Below the pieces are notes generated by a model. That model had not been told where the DNA came from, made no database searches, and saw nothing but the letters and a program-made list of their open reading frames with translations. A DNA stretch of 64,000 bases from Clostridia bacterium (GTDB lineage Bacteria; Bacillota; Clostridia; Christensenellales; Borkfalkiaceae), in the NCBI GenBank assembly GCA_017399945.1, contig JAFQAQ010000004.1, positions 124,001-188,000 on the forward strand, in the 5' to 3' direction. A program made the translations under genes and the position numbers. Of the stretch, positions 51,777 to 61,370 are shown piece after piece (positions within the stretch are counted from its first letter, which is position 1; the number at the start of each line of letters is the position of its first letter).

Positions 51777-51796
51777 ATACTGACATAAAACAAAAA

Positions 51797-51825
51797 AAGA
51801 TAGACTTGTTGTCTATCTTTTTTTG
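51797..51825 (-). terminator. Terminator of tRNA-Leu
   Basis: GATAGAC / GTCTATC stem with a 5-nt loop and A/T runs on both sides, directly after the tRNA 3' end. Confidence 0.85.
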
Positions 51826-51826
51826 T

Positions 51827-51914
51827 TGGTGCCGCTGGTCGGACTCGAACCGACACGGAGGATTAGTCCACTGGATTTTGAGTCCAGCGCGTCTGCCAGT
51901 TTCACCACAGCGGC
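51827..51914 (-). tRNA. tRNA-Leu (anticodon CAA)
   Basis: On the minus strand the acceptor stem GCCGCTG / CAGCGGC ends in encoded ACCA. The anticodon stem CTGGA / TCCAG holds loop CTCAAAA, giving anticodon CAA for UUG codons. The long variable arm of a class II tRNA and the T-arm GTCGG-TTCGAGT-CCGAC are visible. Total 88 nt including CCA. Confidence 0.95.
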
Positions 51915-52056
51915 AATTTTATGTATATTGTTGCAAATTCCCGTTAAATTTGGTAAAATTATATAGTAGATATATAAACTGCAAACTCATTGGGTAAACT
52001 TGCTATATGATAATAGCATAATTTTTTTGAGATTGCAAGCATATTAAGGTTTTTTT

Positions 52057-54630
52057 ATGGAAAAATTAGTTCTTATTGACGGAAACAGTTTAATCAATCG
52101 TGCTTTTTACGCTATGCCTATCCTTTCTTCTAAGGACGGAAAATTTACTAACGCCGTTTATGGGTTTATGAATATGTTTACCCGTATGGTAACCGATATT
52201 AAACCTAAATACGTTGCCGTTGCTTTCGACCTTAAAGCGCCAACCTTCCGTCATAAAATGTACGCTGAGTACAAAGGAACTAGAAAACCTATGCCCGAAG
52301 AACTCAGACCACAAATTCCCCTTCTTAAAGAAGTTTTATCTACTATGGGCGTAAAAATCCTACAAAAGGAAGGGAGCGAGGCAGACGATATTATCGGGAC
52401 GGTTGCAAAGGCAACCGACGTTACCACTTATATTTTCACCGGCGATAGAGATTCTTTTCAACTTGTTGACGATAAGATAGAAGTGCATTTTACTAGACGT
52501 GGAATTACCGACGTTGACATTTTGACTCACCTTAATTTTAAGGAAAAAACGGGCATTACGCCAAGTCAAGTAATCGACCTTAAAGCGCTTATGGGCGATT
52601 CTTCCGACAATATTCCCGGCGTGCCCGGTGTTGGCGAAAAAACTGCCCTTAATCTTATACAAACTTACGGCACGGTGGAAAACCTTTATAATAACGTTGA
52701 CGACCTTAAAGGTAAACTTAAAGAAAAAATAGTTAACGGAAAGGACCTTTGTTTTTTATCCAAGCAACTTGCCACCATTGACGTTAACGTGGACGTTGAC
52801 ACCAACCTTGATTCAATGATTTTAAGCTTTCCGTTCGGCAAAGCCGTAAAGGAAAAGTTTGTGGAACTTGATTTTAAGTCTTTATACCAAAAAGAGTCTT
52901 TATTTTTAGAGCAATCAGAAGAGTTCTCCACCACGCCCCAACAAAACCAAGACCAACTTAAACCGATAAAAATCGTAAGCGTGGATAATCTTGACCTACT
53001 TAAAACTCTTGATTTTAACAAAACCTACTCTCTTGCGGTAGAACAAGATTTAGTTTGTTTGTTTGACGGACAAGTGGAATATAAACTAGCCGTTAATCGC
53101 ACTCTTTTAGACGACGGGTTTAATCTTGGGGATATTATAACTGCCCTTGCGCCCTTGTTTAGTTCTAACGCAAAGATTATCACTTACGGCAAAAAGGACC
53201 TTAAACGTTTGGTGTATTCGGTAACGGGCGAAGTTATAAACAGTAATTTTGAGGACCTTTCCTTAGTGAAATATCTGGTTGATTTTACCGGTGGGGAAGA
53301 AAAACTCTCGGTAGTTTTAGACCAATACGGGCTTGATAAAAACACGCCTGCTTGCTCGGTTTTTAATCTTTTTAATAAACTAAGTTTAAGTTTTGACCAA
53401 AAGACCGAAAGTTTATATAAAAACGTAGAACTCCCCCTTTCCGACGTGCTTTTGGATATGGAAATCGCTGGGTTTAAGGTGGATGCTATCGCCCTTGCAA
53501 AGACGGGCGAAGGGTTTAAGGCTAAACTAGAAGAATATAAAGACCAAATTAGACGTCTTACTAACGAGCCTGAACTTAACGTAAATTCCCCAAAACAACT
53601 TGGCGAAGTTCTTTTTGAAAAACTTAAAATAGCAAAAGGCAAAAAAACCAAGACGGGATATTCAACTTCTGCCGAAGTGCTTGAAGACCTTGAAGACGCA
53701 CACCCAGTAGTTGGTATGATTTTAGAGTTTAGGAAAATTCAAAAGTTATACTCCACTTACGTGGAAGGGTTTAAGCCACTTATAGAAAAATCGACGGGGC
53801 TTATACACACTTGTTTTAACCAAACGGTTACTGCAACGGGCAGACTTTCTAGCAAAGAACCTAACCTTCAAAATATCCCCGTTAGAGAAGAACTCGGCAG
53901 AGAACTAAGAAGATTTTTCGTGCCGAGAAATCAAGACGGCGTGTTGGTTTCTGCCGATTACTCGCAAATAGAACTAAGGCTTTTGGCAGAGTTTTCTAAA
54001 ACCAAGTCGCTTATAGACGCTTTTAAGAAGGGAGAGGACGTTCACCGTCAAACTGCTTCTAAGGTGTTTGGCGTTGGTGAAGACCAAGTTACCCCACAAA
54101 TGAGAAGTAGAGCAAAAGCCGTTAACTTTGGTATTATTTACGGCATAAGCGAATACGGGCTTGCAAAACAACTTAAAATCTCCCCTGCGGAAGCGCGTGG
54201 GTATATCAACTCCTATTTTAAGGAGTTCCCACAAGTTAAAGAGTATATGAACCAAAACGTTGCGTTTGCTAAACTTAACGGATATTCGGTTACCGTTTTG
54301 GGTAGAAAACGCCAAATCCCAGAACTCAATTCTTCTAACTACTCTATCCGTCAGTTTGGCGAAAGAGTGGCTATGAACATGCCCTTGCAAGGCAGTAGCG
54401 CTGATATTATAAAACTTGCTATGCTTGGGGTAAGCAAAAAACTTAAAGAACTTAACCTTAAATCAAAACTTATTCTGCAAGTGCACGACGAACTTATCGT
54501 CGATTGCGTTAAAGACGAAATTGATTTAGTTGAAAAAATTCTAGTAGAACAAATGGAGGGCGCGCTAAACCTTGAAGTTCCACTCACCGTGTCGGTGGGC
54601 AAGGGCGAAAGTTGGTTTGACGCTAAATAA
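52057..54630 (+). CDS. polA: DNA polymerase I
   Basis: 857 aa. N-terminal 5' nuclease (about 1-290, with GDRDSFQL and GDSSDNIPGVPGVGEKTA), a middle 3' exonuclease-like domain (about 305-470) and the polymerase: motif A SADYSQIELR near 632, motif B RAKAVNFGIIYG near 686, motif C LQVHDELIVD near 806. The middle domain lacks the acidic DTE exonuclease motif (it reads YSLAVEQD), so proofreading is probably lost, as in Bst and Taq polymerases. coaE follows after one base. Confidence 0.97.
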   Translation: MEKLVLIDGNSLINRAFYAMPILSSKDGKFTNAVYGFMNMFTRMVTDIKPKYVAVAFDLKAPTFRHKMYAEYKGTRKPMPEELRPQIPLLKEVLSTMGVKILQKEGSEADDIIGTVAKATDVTTYIFTGDRDSFQLVDDKIEVHFTRRGITDVDILTHLNFKEKTGITPSQVIDLKALMGDSSDNIPGVPGVGEKTALNLIQTYGTVENLYNNVDDLKGKLKEKIVNGKDLCFLSKQLATIDVNVDVDTNLDSMILSFPFGKAVKEKFVELDFKSLYQKESLFLEQSEEFSTTPQQNQDQLKPIKIVSVDNLDLLKTLDFNKTYSLAVEQDLVCLFDGQVEYKLAVNRTLLDDGFNLGDIITALAPLFSSNAKIITYGKKDLKRLVYSVTGEVINSNFEDLSLVKYLVDFTGGEEKLSVVLDQYGLDKNTPACSVFNLFNKLSLSFDQKTESLYKNVELPLSDVLLDMEIAGFKVDAIALAKTGEGFKAKLEEYKDQIRRLTNEPELNVNSPKQLGEVLFEKLKIAKGKKTKTGYSTSAEVLEDLEDAHPVVGMILEFRKIQKLYSTYVEGFKPLIEKSTGLIHTCFNQTVTATGRLSSKEPNLQNIPVREELGRELRRFFVPRNQDGVLVSADYSQIELRLLAEFSKTKSLIDAFKKGEDVHRQTASKVFGVGEDQVTPQMRSRAKAVNFGIIYGISEYGLAKQLKISPAEARGYINSYFKEFPQVKEYMNQNVAFAKLNGYSVTVLGRKRQIPELNSSNYSIRQFGERVAMNMPLQGSSADIIKLAMLGVSKKLKELNLKSKLILQVHDELIVDCVKDEIDLVEKILVEQMEGALNLEVPLTVSVGKGESWFDAK

Positions 54631-54631
54631 T

Positions 54632-55216
54632 ATGGATAAAAACCTTGTTGTCGCAATCACGGGGGGTATAGGCAGTGGCAAATCCCAAGCGCTTTTAACG
54701 CTTAAAAACGCAGGGTATCACACCATCTCTTGCGACGAGATTACAAACGAACTTTATAACGATAAAAAGGTGATAAAACGTCTTGCAAAAATGTTTCCAA
54801 ACGCAAAGCGTGGGTTTATCTTTTTGCGCGTTGATAAAAAGGAAATTGCTAAAACGGTTTTTTCTAACCCACAAAAACTCGCTAGCCTAACCGAATTTTT
54901 AACTCCACTTATATTAAAACAAAGTCTTTTACGCGCGCAAAAAAACAACGGCGTGACCTTTATTGAAGTCCCACTCCTGTTTGAAACTAACGCACAAGAT
55001 AATTTCGATAAAGTGCTAGTTATAAAAAGGCAGTTAACAGAACGAATTAACAGCGTTATGAAACGCTCTAACCTAACCAAAGAACAAGTGCTAGAACGCA
55101 TTAACGCACAGTTTGATTATGATAATAACGACCTTGAAAACTGCGTTATAATCAACAACGACGACTCGATAGAAAGTTTTAGGCAGGCCGTTATGGACTT
55201 TGCAAAAAGTTTGTAA
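54632..55216 (+). CDS. coaE: Dephospho-CoA kinase
   Basis: 194 aa. The P-loop TGGIGSGKSQ is at 9-18, CDEITNELY follows the DAD-type motif, and EVPLLFET near 109 is a family signature. It phosphorylates dephospho-CoA at the 3'-OH, the last step of CoA synthesis. The ATG at 54632 is one base after the polA stop codon, so the two are coupled; polA-coaE adjacency is common in Firmicutes. Confidence 0.92.
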   Translation: MDKNLVVAITGGIGSGKSQALLTLKNAGYHTISCDEITNELYNDKKVIKRLAKMFPNAKRGFIFLRVDKKEIAKTVFSNPQKLASLTEFLTPLILKQSLLRAQKNNGVTFIEVPLLFETNAQDNFDKVLVIKRQLTERINSVMKRSNLTKEQVLERINAQFDYDNNDLENCVIINNDDSIESFRQAVMDFAKSL

Positions 55217-55232
55217 TTTAATACTCAAAACA

Positions 55233-55260
55233 AAAAACGCATTGAACTCAATGCGTTTTT
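55233..55260. terminator. Bidirectional terminator
   Basis: Stem AAAAACGCATTGA / TCAATGCGTTTTT between convergent genes. Confidence 0.85.
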
Positions 55261-55262
55261 AT

Positions 55263-55955
55263 TTATTCTTCTATTGGTTGCCTTGGCAAGGTTATATAAA
55301 GGTCGTCTTTTACGCTGTAATTTAAGTTGTCGTAATACCCAAGGTATTCCACCTTGTCGATTAGTATATCATATCTAAACAAACACGTGGGGATAACCCC
55401 TTCTATCTTTCCGTTGGGACTTGATTTTCTATCCATTGAAACTACTATATAAAATTTGCCTTGGTGGTGAATTACCCTTCTTATAGGCGCAGACATATCA
55501 ACTTTGATTTTTTTGTTTTGGTTATATTCGTCCCACAAGTTTAGTATATTAACAAACTCTTCACTTCTCACGTACAAAAAAGTTCGGTCTATCTCTATTG
55601 TGCAATTAGAAGTTTTTATTATGTGTTTATAATAAAATTCCCCACTAATCAACTGCGCATTGTCCTGACCTATACTAAATTGAGTTTTTTTAGGTGCGTT
55701 TTTTATGGATATATCCCCACCGCCTAAGGTAATTTTGCAGCCTTGCTCGGCAGGAACAATTTTTTGCAAACACTTATGGCAAAATTCCGTTTGTTGCTTG
55801 TTTTTTTGCGTTTGCTTTTTTGTACAAAATAACGTGCCGAGCCAATTTATCACGTCATCAATGTATGCCGACGAGAACAATATGCAAGCAATCACTATTA
55901 TTGCCCAATAAAAAATTCTTGATATAATAATATATACTAAATAAAATATCTCCAT
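55263..55955 (-). CDS. Membrane-anchored protein, tandem paralogue A
   Basis: 230 aa. An N-terminal hydrophobic region (about 5-40) is followed by a CHKC-type pair and a polar beta-rich domain. VPAEQGCKITLGGGDISIKN (about 66) and IPTCLFRYD...VEYLGYYDNL (about 190-210) match the next upstream gene product closely, so the two come from a duplication. No known family. Weak ribosome binding site. Confidence 0.6.
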   Translation of the reverse strand: MEIFYLVYIIISRIFYWAIIVIACILFSSAYIDDVINWLGTLFCTKKQTQKNKQQTEFCHKCLQKIVPAEQGCKITLGGGDISIKNAPKKTQFSIGQDNAQLISGEFYYKHIIKTSNCTIEIDRTFLYVRSEEFVNILNLWDEYNQNKKIKVDMSAPIRRVIHHQGKFYIVVSMDRKSSPNGKIEGVIPTCLFRYDILIDKVEYLGYYDNLNYSVKDDLYITLPRQPIEE

Positions 55956-56032
55956 TAAACTATCTCTCTTTTATCAAAAATAAGGGCAAGTAAGATTATG
56001 GTTGAATTTTTAATTTTTTTGCTCATTTCAAC

Positions 56033-56713
56033 CTATTTCTCCTTTGGAAAACTAACGTAATAATCATAGTAATTGTTATGATAAAAATCAAATTTTTCAC
56101 AATACGCCAAGTAAAAAAATTCCTGTGTATCGTAATCATATCTAAACAAACACATCGGAATGCAGTATTCTATTTCACGATGAATAAAAGGATTGGCTAC
56201 TTCTGTACCTGTTAAAACGTAAATCTCGTTTTCATAGTAAAAAACTTTACACACACCTGCATCAAATCTTGTATTATCATAGATTTTTGAATGGTCTAAA
56301 CCATTCCTTACGTACCACATTTTACAAATATCGTCGTAAACGTCGTTATTTTTTAATATATACTGCGTATTAATTTCTGTCCTTTTTTCTCCTTCTCGTA
56401 TTTCATGTCCAGAAAACGTAGAAGAGAATATTTCCAATTCCTTCCCGCGATAAACGATATCAACGCTGGTAGAAAAGTTTGTTACGTCGATATCTCCATT
56501 GTATACGCTTATCGAATAACCTTGTTCCTCGACGGGGATTGAGTCCATATATTGCTTTGCATATTCCCATTGCCTTTGTATTTCCCTATCTGCCTCACGT
56601 CTTTCACAAGCAGGAGAAAACAGAGCAAAAATTGGATAAATCAAGACCAATACAAAGATTATTAAACTTAAAATTAATTTTGTTTTTCTTTTTTGTCTTG
56701 GAGATTTGTACAT
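56033..56713 (-). CDS. Membrane-anchored protein, tandem paralogue B
   Basis: 226 aa. A basic N-terminus (KSPRQKRKTK) and a single hydrophobic segment (about 12-33) precede a charged stretch and the domain shared with paralogue A: IPVEEQGYSISVYNGDIDVTN (about 58) and IPMCLFRYDYDTQEFFYLAY (about 185). An SPAC sequence at the end of the membrane segment might be a poor lipobox. Function unknown. Confidence 0.6.
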   Translation of the reverse strand: MYKSPRQKRKTKLILSLIIFVLVLIYPIFALFSPACERREADREIQRQWEYAKQYMDSIPVEEQGYSISVYNGDIDVTNFSTSVDIVYRGKELEIFSSTFSGHEIREGEKRTEINTQYILKNNDVYDDICKMWYVRNGLDHSKIYDNTRFDAGVCKVFYYENEIYVLTGTEVANPFIHREIEYCIPMCLFRYDYDTQEFFYLAYCEKFDFYHNNYYDYYVSFPKEK

Positions 56714-56796
56714 ATTGATTAAGATTGCTCCCGCTGGTTTGCTTTGTTTTTTTAATTATATCATATAGTTTTTTGTATTACAATATACTAAGAAAA

Positions 56797-56824
56797 AAAG
56801 CACGGATAACTTCCGTGCTTTTTG
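56797..56824. terminator. Terminator after ftsY
   Basis: Stem AAAAGCACGGA / TCCGTGCTTTT with A and T runs; ends the long minus-strand rnc-smc-ftsY unit. Confidence 0.85.
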
Positions 56825-56854
56825 ATTTGTATTGACTTTTTAATTAGGCGTTTA

Positions 56855-57751
56855 TTAGAATAACGCCGTTATAAAATCCTCTGACGAAAAGTCTTCTATA
56901 TCGTCGATTTTTTCGCCTGTTCCCACAAAGCATACGGGGATTTCTTGTTCGTATGAAAGTGAGATTATAAATCCACCTTTTGCAGTGCCGTCAAGCTTAG
57001 TTAAAATTATTCCGTCTATGCCGACTGCTTGGGAAAACGTTTGCACTTGACTGTTTGCGTTTTGCCCCGTGGTTGCGTCTAGAACGATAAGTTTTTTGTA
57101 GTTAGCGTCTGGGAATTCTCTTTTAACTACCCTATCCATCTTTTTAAGTTCTTCCATTAGGTTGGCTTTTACGTGTAGTCTACCCGCAGTGTCTATAATA
57201 AGCACGTCCGTTGCCTTTGCCTTTGCAGACGAAATTGCGTCGTATACTACTGCCGACGCGTCTGCGCCTTCGCTATGCTTAACTATTCTTACGCCTGCCC
57301 TTTCTGCCCACACGGTAAGTTGGTCTGCCGCCGCCGCCCTAAACGTGTCCGCCGCCGCTATGGTTACCGACTTGCCTTCTTTTACGAATTTATTGGCTAA
57401 TTTGCCGATAGAAGTGGTTTTACCAACTCCGTTCACACCAACCACCATTATCACGCAAGGTGTGGTAAATTGGGGTTTTTGGGCGTAATCTAAGGTGTCT
57501 AAAAGTTCTTGTTTTAGTAAAGACACGACGTAGTCTTTATCTTTACATTTTTCTTTTATGGCAGTATCACGGATTTCGTCCACTATTTCCATAGTGGTAT
57601 TTACCGAAACGTCGGCAGAGATTAGAATTTCTTCTAATTCTTCATAAAACTCTTCGCCTAGTTTGTTTTTGGCAAATAGTTCGGTGAGTTTTTTTGATAT
57701 ACCGTCTCTTGTTTTTGTTAATACTGATTTTAGTTTGCTAAATAAACCCAT
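56855..57751 (-). CDS. ftsY: Signal recognition particle receptor FtsY
   Basis: 298 aa, so essentially the NG domain without the acidic A domain of E. coli FtsY, as usual in Firmicutes. G1 is GVNGVGKTTSIGKLAN near 103-118, DTFRAAAADQL follows, and DTAGRLH and TKLDGTAKGG complete the SRP GTPase set. Docks SRP-ribosome complexes at the membrane. Nine bp downstream of smc. Confidence 0.96.
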   Translation of the reverse strand: MGLFSKLKSVLTKTRDGISKKLTELFAKNKLGEEFYEELEEILISADVSVNTTMEIVDEIRDTAIKEKCKDKDYVVSLLKQELLDTLDYAQKPQFTTPCVIMVVGVNGVGKTTSIGKLANKFVKEGKSVTIAAADTFRAAAADQLTVWAERAGVRIVKHSEGADASAVVYDAISSAKAKATDVLIIDTAGRLHVKANLMEELKKMDRVVKREFPDANYKKLIVLDATTGQNANSQVQTFSQAVGIDGIILTKLDGTAKGGFIISLSYEQEIPVCFVGTGEKIDDIEDFSSEDFITALF

Positions 57752-57760
57752 ATTTCCCTT

Positions 57761-60700
57761 TTACGCTAAACTTTGGTCGTTGTTAAATTCTGCAACGTCA
57801 GATAGTTTTACCGATACCATCTTAGAAATACCCTTTTCTTGCATGGTTACGCCGAATAATGCGTCTGCCATTTCCATAGTGGGTTTTCTGTGGGTGATAA
57901 CGATAAACTGCGTTTCTTCACTGAATTTTTGCAAATATCTTGCGAATCTATCTACGTTTGCTTCGTCTAGCGCCGCTTCGATTTCGTCTAGTACGCAGAA
58001 AGGCATTGGACGAAGTTTTAGTATTGAGAATAATATTGCAATTGCAGTAAGCGCTTTTTCACCACCAGATAAAAGCGATAGTTTTTGTAGTTTCTTTCCT
58101 GGGGGTTGCGCAATTATTTCTATACCTGCTTCCAACTTGTCGTCAACGTCGGTATAGTCGATTTCTAGCATTGCGTTGCCACCGCCGAATAATTCTTTGA
58201 ATATTCTTTGGAAGTTGGTGTTAATTTTGTTAAAGCCTTCGTCAAACTGAGTTAGCATTTCGGCTTTGATTTTTGCAATGGCTTCCTTTAAGTCGGATTC
58301 GGCTTTTTCCAAATCTTCTTTTTGGGTTACCATTTCTTCGTAACGTTCTTTTAACGCCTTGCAGTCTTCAATAGCGGCTGCGTTGATTGCACCTAACGAA
58401 TTACGTTTTCTTCTAATTCTTGCAATTTCTTGCTCGCCCTTAGTTGCGTCGTATCCTTGTTCGCGTTTTAATATTGCCGTTTCGTAGGTTTCTTGATAAT
58501 CTTCAAAGATATTTTGTCCCATATATTCTAAATCGGAGTCTATCTTTGCAAGCGCTATTTCTTCGGCGTGTTTTCTCTCGGTTAAATCGCCTAGTTCTTG
58601 GGTTAAACGTTCTTTTGCCTCTGCGTTTTTGTTTAACTTTTCACGCAGGGTAGTTTTGTCGTTTTCCACACTGTCTATACGAACGCGTATTTGGTTTATT
58701 TCCTCTTGTTCTTCTTTTGATAAAGCAACTTTTTCTTGTTCAAGACGAATTTCTTCTATAATACCTAGTGCGCCTTGATTGCTCTTAACTAAATTTGCGT
58801 TAGTCGTGGTGGCTTCTTCAATAGCCGTTTGTAAACGAAGGTTATCTGCGCTGAGCGAAGTTATGCGTCCTTTAAGTTCGGTTATACTTACTTGAATTTC
58901 CGTACTCTCCGCGCTTAGCTGCTCCCTTTGTTTTTTAAGTTGGTCGTATTCGGCTTGTTGTTTGTCAGCCGTTTTAGAAGCATTTTCCTTGTCTTCTTCA
59001 AGTTTTTTGCCACCCGTTTGGATAGCCATAAACTCAGCTGAAATTTGTTCTAAGCGTTCTTTTACTTGGTCGATTAAATCGGACGTCGTTTCAATTTCTC
59101 TGCCGAGTTCGGACAAAATCTTTTCGGTGTTGGCTTGTTTTTCACGTTCGATAAGAAGTTGTTGACGTTTGCCGTTATAAAGGTCGCCTAAAATAGAAAG
59201 TTCATCCATAGCTTTATCGCGTTTTGTTTCAAGGGCGGACTTTTGTTCTTTTAGGTCTTCTAGTTCGGCTCTTTTTACTTTTATGTTCTTTTCGGTTTCT
59301 TCTATCTTACGTTCGCCCGATAGTAATCCAACCGTATCTACCCTTCTTGAACCACCCGTCATTGCGCCTTGCGTGGTGAAAACGTCGCCTTCTAAGGTTA
59401 CCATCTTAAATGCAAAACGATATTTATTTGCAATTGCCGTCGCGTTCTCCAAGGTGTCTACTATAAGGGTATTACCAAGCAAGTTGCTTATAACGTTTTC
59501 GTATTCAGAATTATAGGAAACTAGTTCGTTCGCAACGCCCAAAGCGCCCTTTTCGTTAAGCGCCCTAGTCACTTCTAACGAAGTGGAACGGGGTTTAACC
59601 GACGTTATAGGCAAGAAGGTTACTCTGCCGAATTTGTTTCTTTTTAAGTATTCAATCAAGAATTTTGCGTCGTCGGGAGTGGAGGTTACCACGTTTTGCG
59701 CCGCCGCCGCAAGCGCAGTTTCAAGCGCTATATCGTATTTTGCGTCGCTTTTAATAAGTTCTGCAACAACCCCTTTAATTTTGCGTTTTAGTTCGGGGTT
59801 TTCTTTACTTCTACTCATCAACGTTCTTACCGATTGTTGATATCCGTCGTAACTGTCTTTTAAACCTTTATAAAAGTTTTCTTTGGTAACGAGCGCTGTT
59901 AAGGAGGAATTTATGGTGTATATAGTATTATCGATTTTCGCTATTTCTTCGTTTAAGTTTCTTACCGAGTCTTCTTGGTCGGAAATTTGGTTTTTACAAT
60001 CGAAAATACTTACGTCTAGTTCGTTTATACTCTTATCAAAACGGTCTTTATCGTTAAACGCGCCGTCTCTTTTAACCGAAAGGTCGTCTAGACGATTGGT
60101 TAGTTCTTCAAGTTTGTTATTAAGGTTAGTTTTTTCTACGTTCATAGTACCCTTGTTGAGCTTTACGTCTGACAAGGATTCTATGGATTCTATTATCTTT
60201 TTACGGTTTTCGGTTGCAAGTTCTTCGCCAAGCATAATCTTTTCGGTAACCGTCATAAGCCTACGGCTTAGTTGGTCTGCTTTTTCGCTAAGTTCTTGCA
60301 ATTTCTTTTGGTCGTCGGTTAAAATAGTCGTGTTTTGGTCGATAGAAGCGGTACATTCTTCTATAAGTTTTTGGTTGCTTTCAATTTCCTGTTCGGCACG
60401 GGAAATTTGGCTTTGAAGATAGGATATCTTTTGTTCAAAAAGTTGTTTTGCACCCGAAGATTTTTCCATACGAACTCTTTTATCAAGTAATTCGTCGTTA
60501 AGCGAACGCAAACGTTCGTCTGCTTTGCTTATATCAGAAAAAATGTTGTCGTATTCAGTTTGGGCAACGTTATATTCTTGTTGACGAAGCGCAGATTGTT
60601 CGTCAATGGCTTTTATTCTTAAATTAATTTTGCCTTTTGCCGTTTCAACGCCTTCTACTTTTGCAACGTAGGTGTTTAGTTCGTGGAATTTAAGTTCTTC

Positions 60701-61357
60701 TGATAATTGGTTAAATTCCTTTGCCTTTTCAGCTTGACGTTCCAAAGGTCCTAGTTGGTTTTCTATTTCGTATAAAATGTCGTTATAACGACTTATGTTT
60801 TCGTGCGTGCGTTCTAACTTTCTTTGGCTTTCGTTCTTTCTAGTCTTAAAATGCGCTATGCCCGTTGCTTCTTCAAATATCATACGACGGTCTTCGGGTT
60901 TTGCAGACATTATTTCTTCTACTCTACCTTGTCCGATTATGGTATAGCCTTCTTTACCGATACCACATTCGTGTAATAATTCTACTATATCGCGTAGTCT
61001 TGCAGGTTGTTTGTTGATAAAGTATTCGCTTTCGCCACTGCGATATAACTTTCTCGTAATTATTATTTCGTTATAGTCTAAACTAAACATTCTACTAGTG
61101 TTGTCAAAAAATAACGAAACTTCACAATAGGACAACGATTTACGATTTTGAGTGCCCGAAAAGATAACGTCTTGCATGCTTGAACCACGAAGTGATTTTG
61201 CCGATTGCTCGCCAAGAACCCATCTTATTGCGTCTGCAACGTTACTCTTTCCACATCCGTTAGGACCGACTATCGCCGTTATTCCGTTGCCGAATTTTAT
61301 TTCGGCTTTGTCTGCAAAGGATTTGAATCCGTATAATTCTACCTTTTCAAAGTTCAA
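57761..61357 (-). CDS. smc: Chromosome segregation protein SMC
   Basis: 1198 aa. Walker A GPNGCGKSNVADAIRWVLGE is at 31-50, two long coiled coils flank a hinge (about 510-680, with GVVAELI and GGSRRVDTVGLLSG), and the ABC signature LSGGEKALTA near 1095 and Walker B FCVLDEIEAALDEANV near 1122 close the head. Length matches bacterial SMC. It condenses and orders DNA with ScpA/ScpB, which are not in the window. Confidence 0.97.
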   Translation of the reverse strand: MNFEKVELYGFKSFADKAEIKFGNGITAIVGPNGCGKSNVADAIRWVLGEQSAKSLRGSSMQDVIFSGTQNRKSLSYCEVSLFFDNTSRMFSLDYNEIIITRKLYRSGESEYFINKQPARLRDIVELLHECGIGKEGYTIIGQGRVEEIMSAKPEDRRMIFEEATGIAHFKTRKNESQRKLERTHENISRYNDILYEIENQLGPLERQAEKAKEFNQLSEELKFHELNTYVAKVEGVETAKGKINLRIKAIDEQSALRQQEYNVAQTEYDNIFSDISKADERLRSLNDELLDKRVRMEKSSGAKQLFEQKISYLQSQISRAEQEIESNQKLIEECTASIDQNTTILTDDQKKLQELSEKADQLSRRLMTVTEKIMLGEELATENRKKIIESIESLSDVKLNKGTMNVEKTNLNNKLEELTNRLDDLSVKRDGAFNDKDRFDKSINELDVSIFDCKNQISDQEDSVRNLNEEIAKIDNTIYTINSSLTALVTKENFYKGLKDSYDGYQQSVRTLMSRSKENPELKRKIKGVVAELIKSDAKYDIALETALAAAAQNVVTSTPDDAKFLIEYLKRNKFGRVTFLPITSVKPRSTSLEVTRALNEKGALGVANELVSYNSEYENVISNLLGNTLIVDTLENATAIANKYRFAFKMVTLEGDVFTTQGAMTGGSRRVDTVGLLSGERKIEETEKNIKVKRAELEDLKEQKSALETKRDKAMDELSILGDLYNGKRQQLLIEREKQANTEKILSELGREIETTSDLIDQVKERLEQISAEFMAIQTGGKKLEEDKENASKTADKQQAEYDQLKKQREQLSAESTEIQVSITELKGRITSLSADNLRLQTAIEEATTTNANLVKSNQGALGIIEEIRLEQEKVALSKEEQEEINQIRVRIDSVENDKTTLREKLNKNAEAKERLTQELGDLTERKHAEEIALAKIDSDLEYMGQNIFEDYQETYETAILKREQGYDATKGEQEIARIRRKRNSLGAINAAAIEDCKALKERYEEMVTQKEDLEKAESDLKEAIAKIKAEMLTQFDEGFNKINTNFQRIFKELFGGGNAMLEIDYTDVDDKLEAGIEIIAQPPGKKLQKLSLLSGGEKALTAIAILFSILKLRPMPFCVLDEIEAALDEANVDRFARYLQKFSEETQFIVITHRKPTMEMADALFGVTMQEKGISKMVSVKLSDVAEFNNDQSLA

Positions 61358-61370
61358 TGTTTTTACCGTC

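Larger units (their letters stand above)
51133..51826. other. 694-bp gene-free region, hairpin-rich on its right side
   Basis: No reading frame with a ribosome binding site is present. From left to right it holds the leader and promoter of the radical SAM/GNAT operon, a GCCGTTC / GAACGGC hairpin (51508-51531), a terminator-like hairpin (51576-51609), a direct-repeat copy (51628-51639), a 143-bp structured element and the tRNA terminator. Confidence 0.75.

Noticed and set aside
46163-51826. Integrase, transposase or inverted terminal repeats of a mobile element
   Set aside because: None is present. The short direct repeats are reported as a weak boundary signal only.
51806-51997. 63-aa plus-strand reading frame (WCRWSDSNRHG type)
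   Set aside because: It is the antisense of the tRNA-Leu gene, a well-known source of false proteins.
59883-60416. 177-aa reading frame antisense to smc
   Set aside because: Long serine-rich frames opposite coiled-coil genes are common in AT-rich genomes. The smc frame is clearly the real one; no ribosome binding site is seen.
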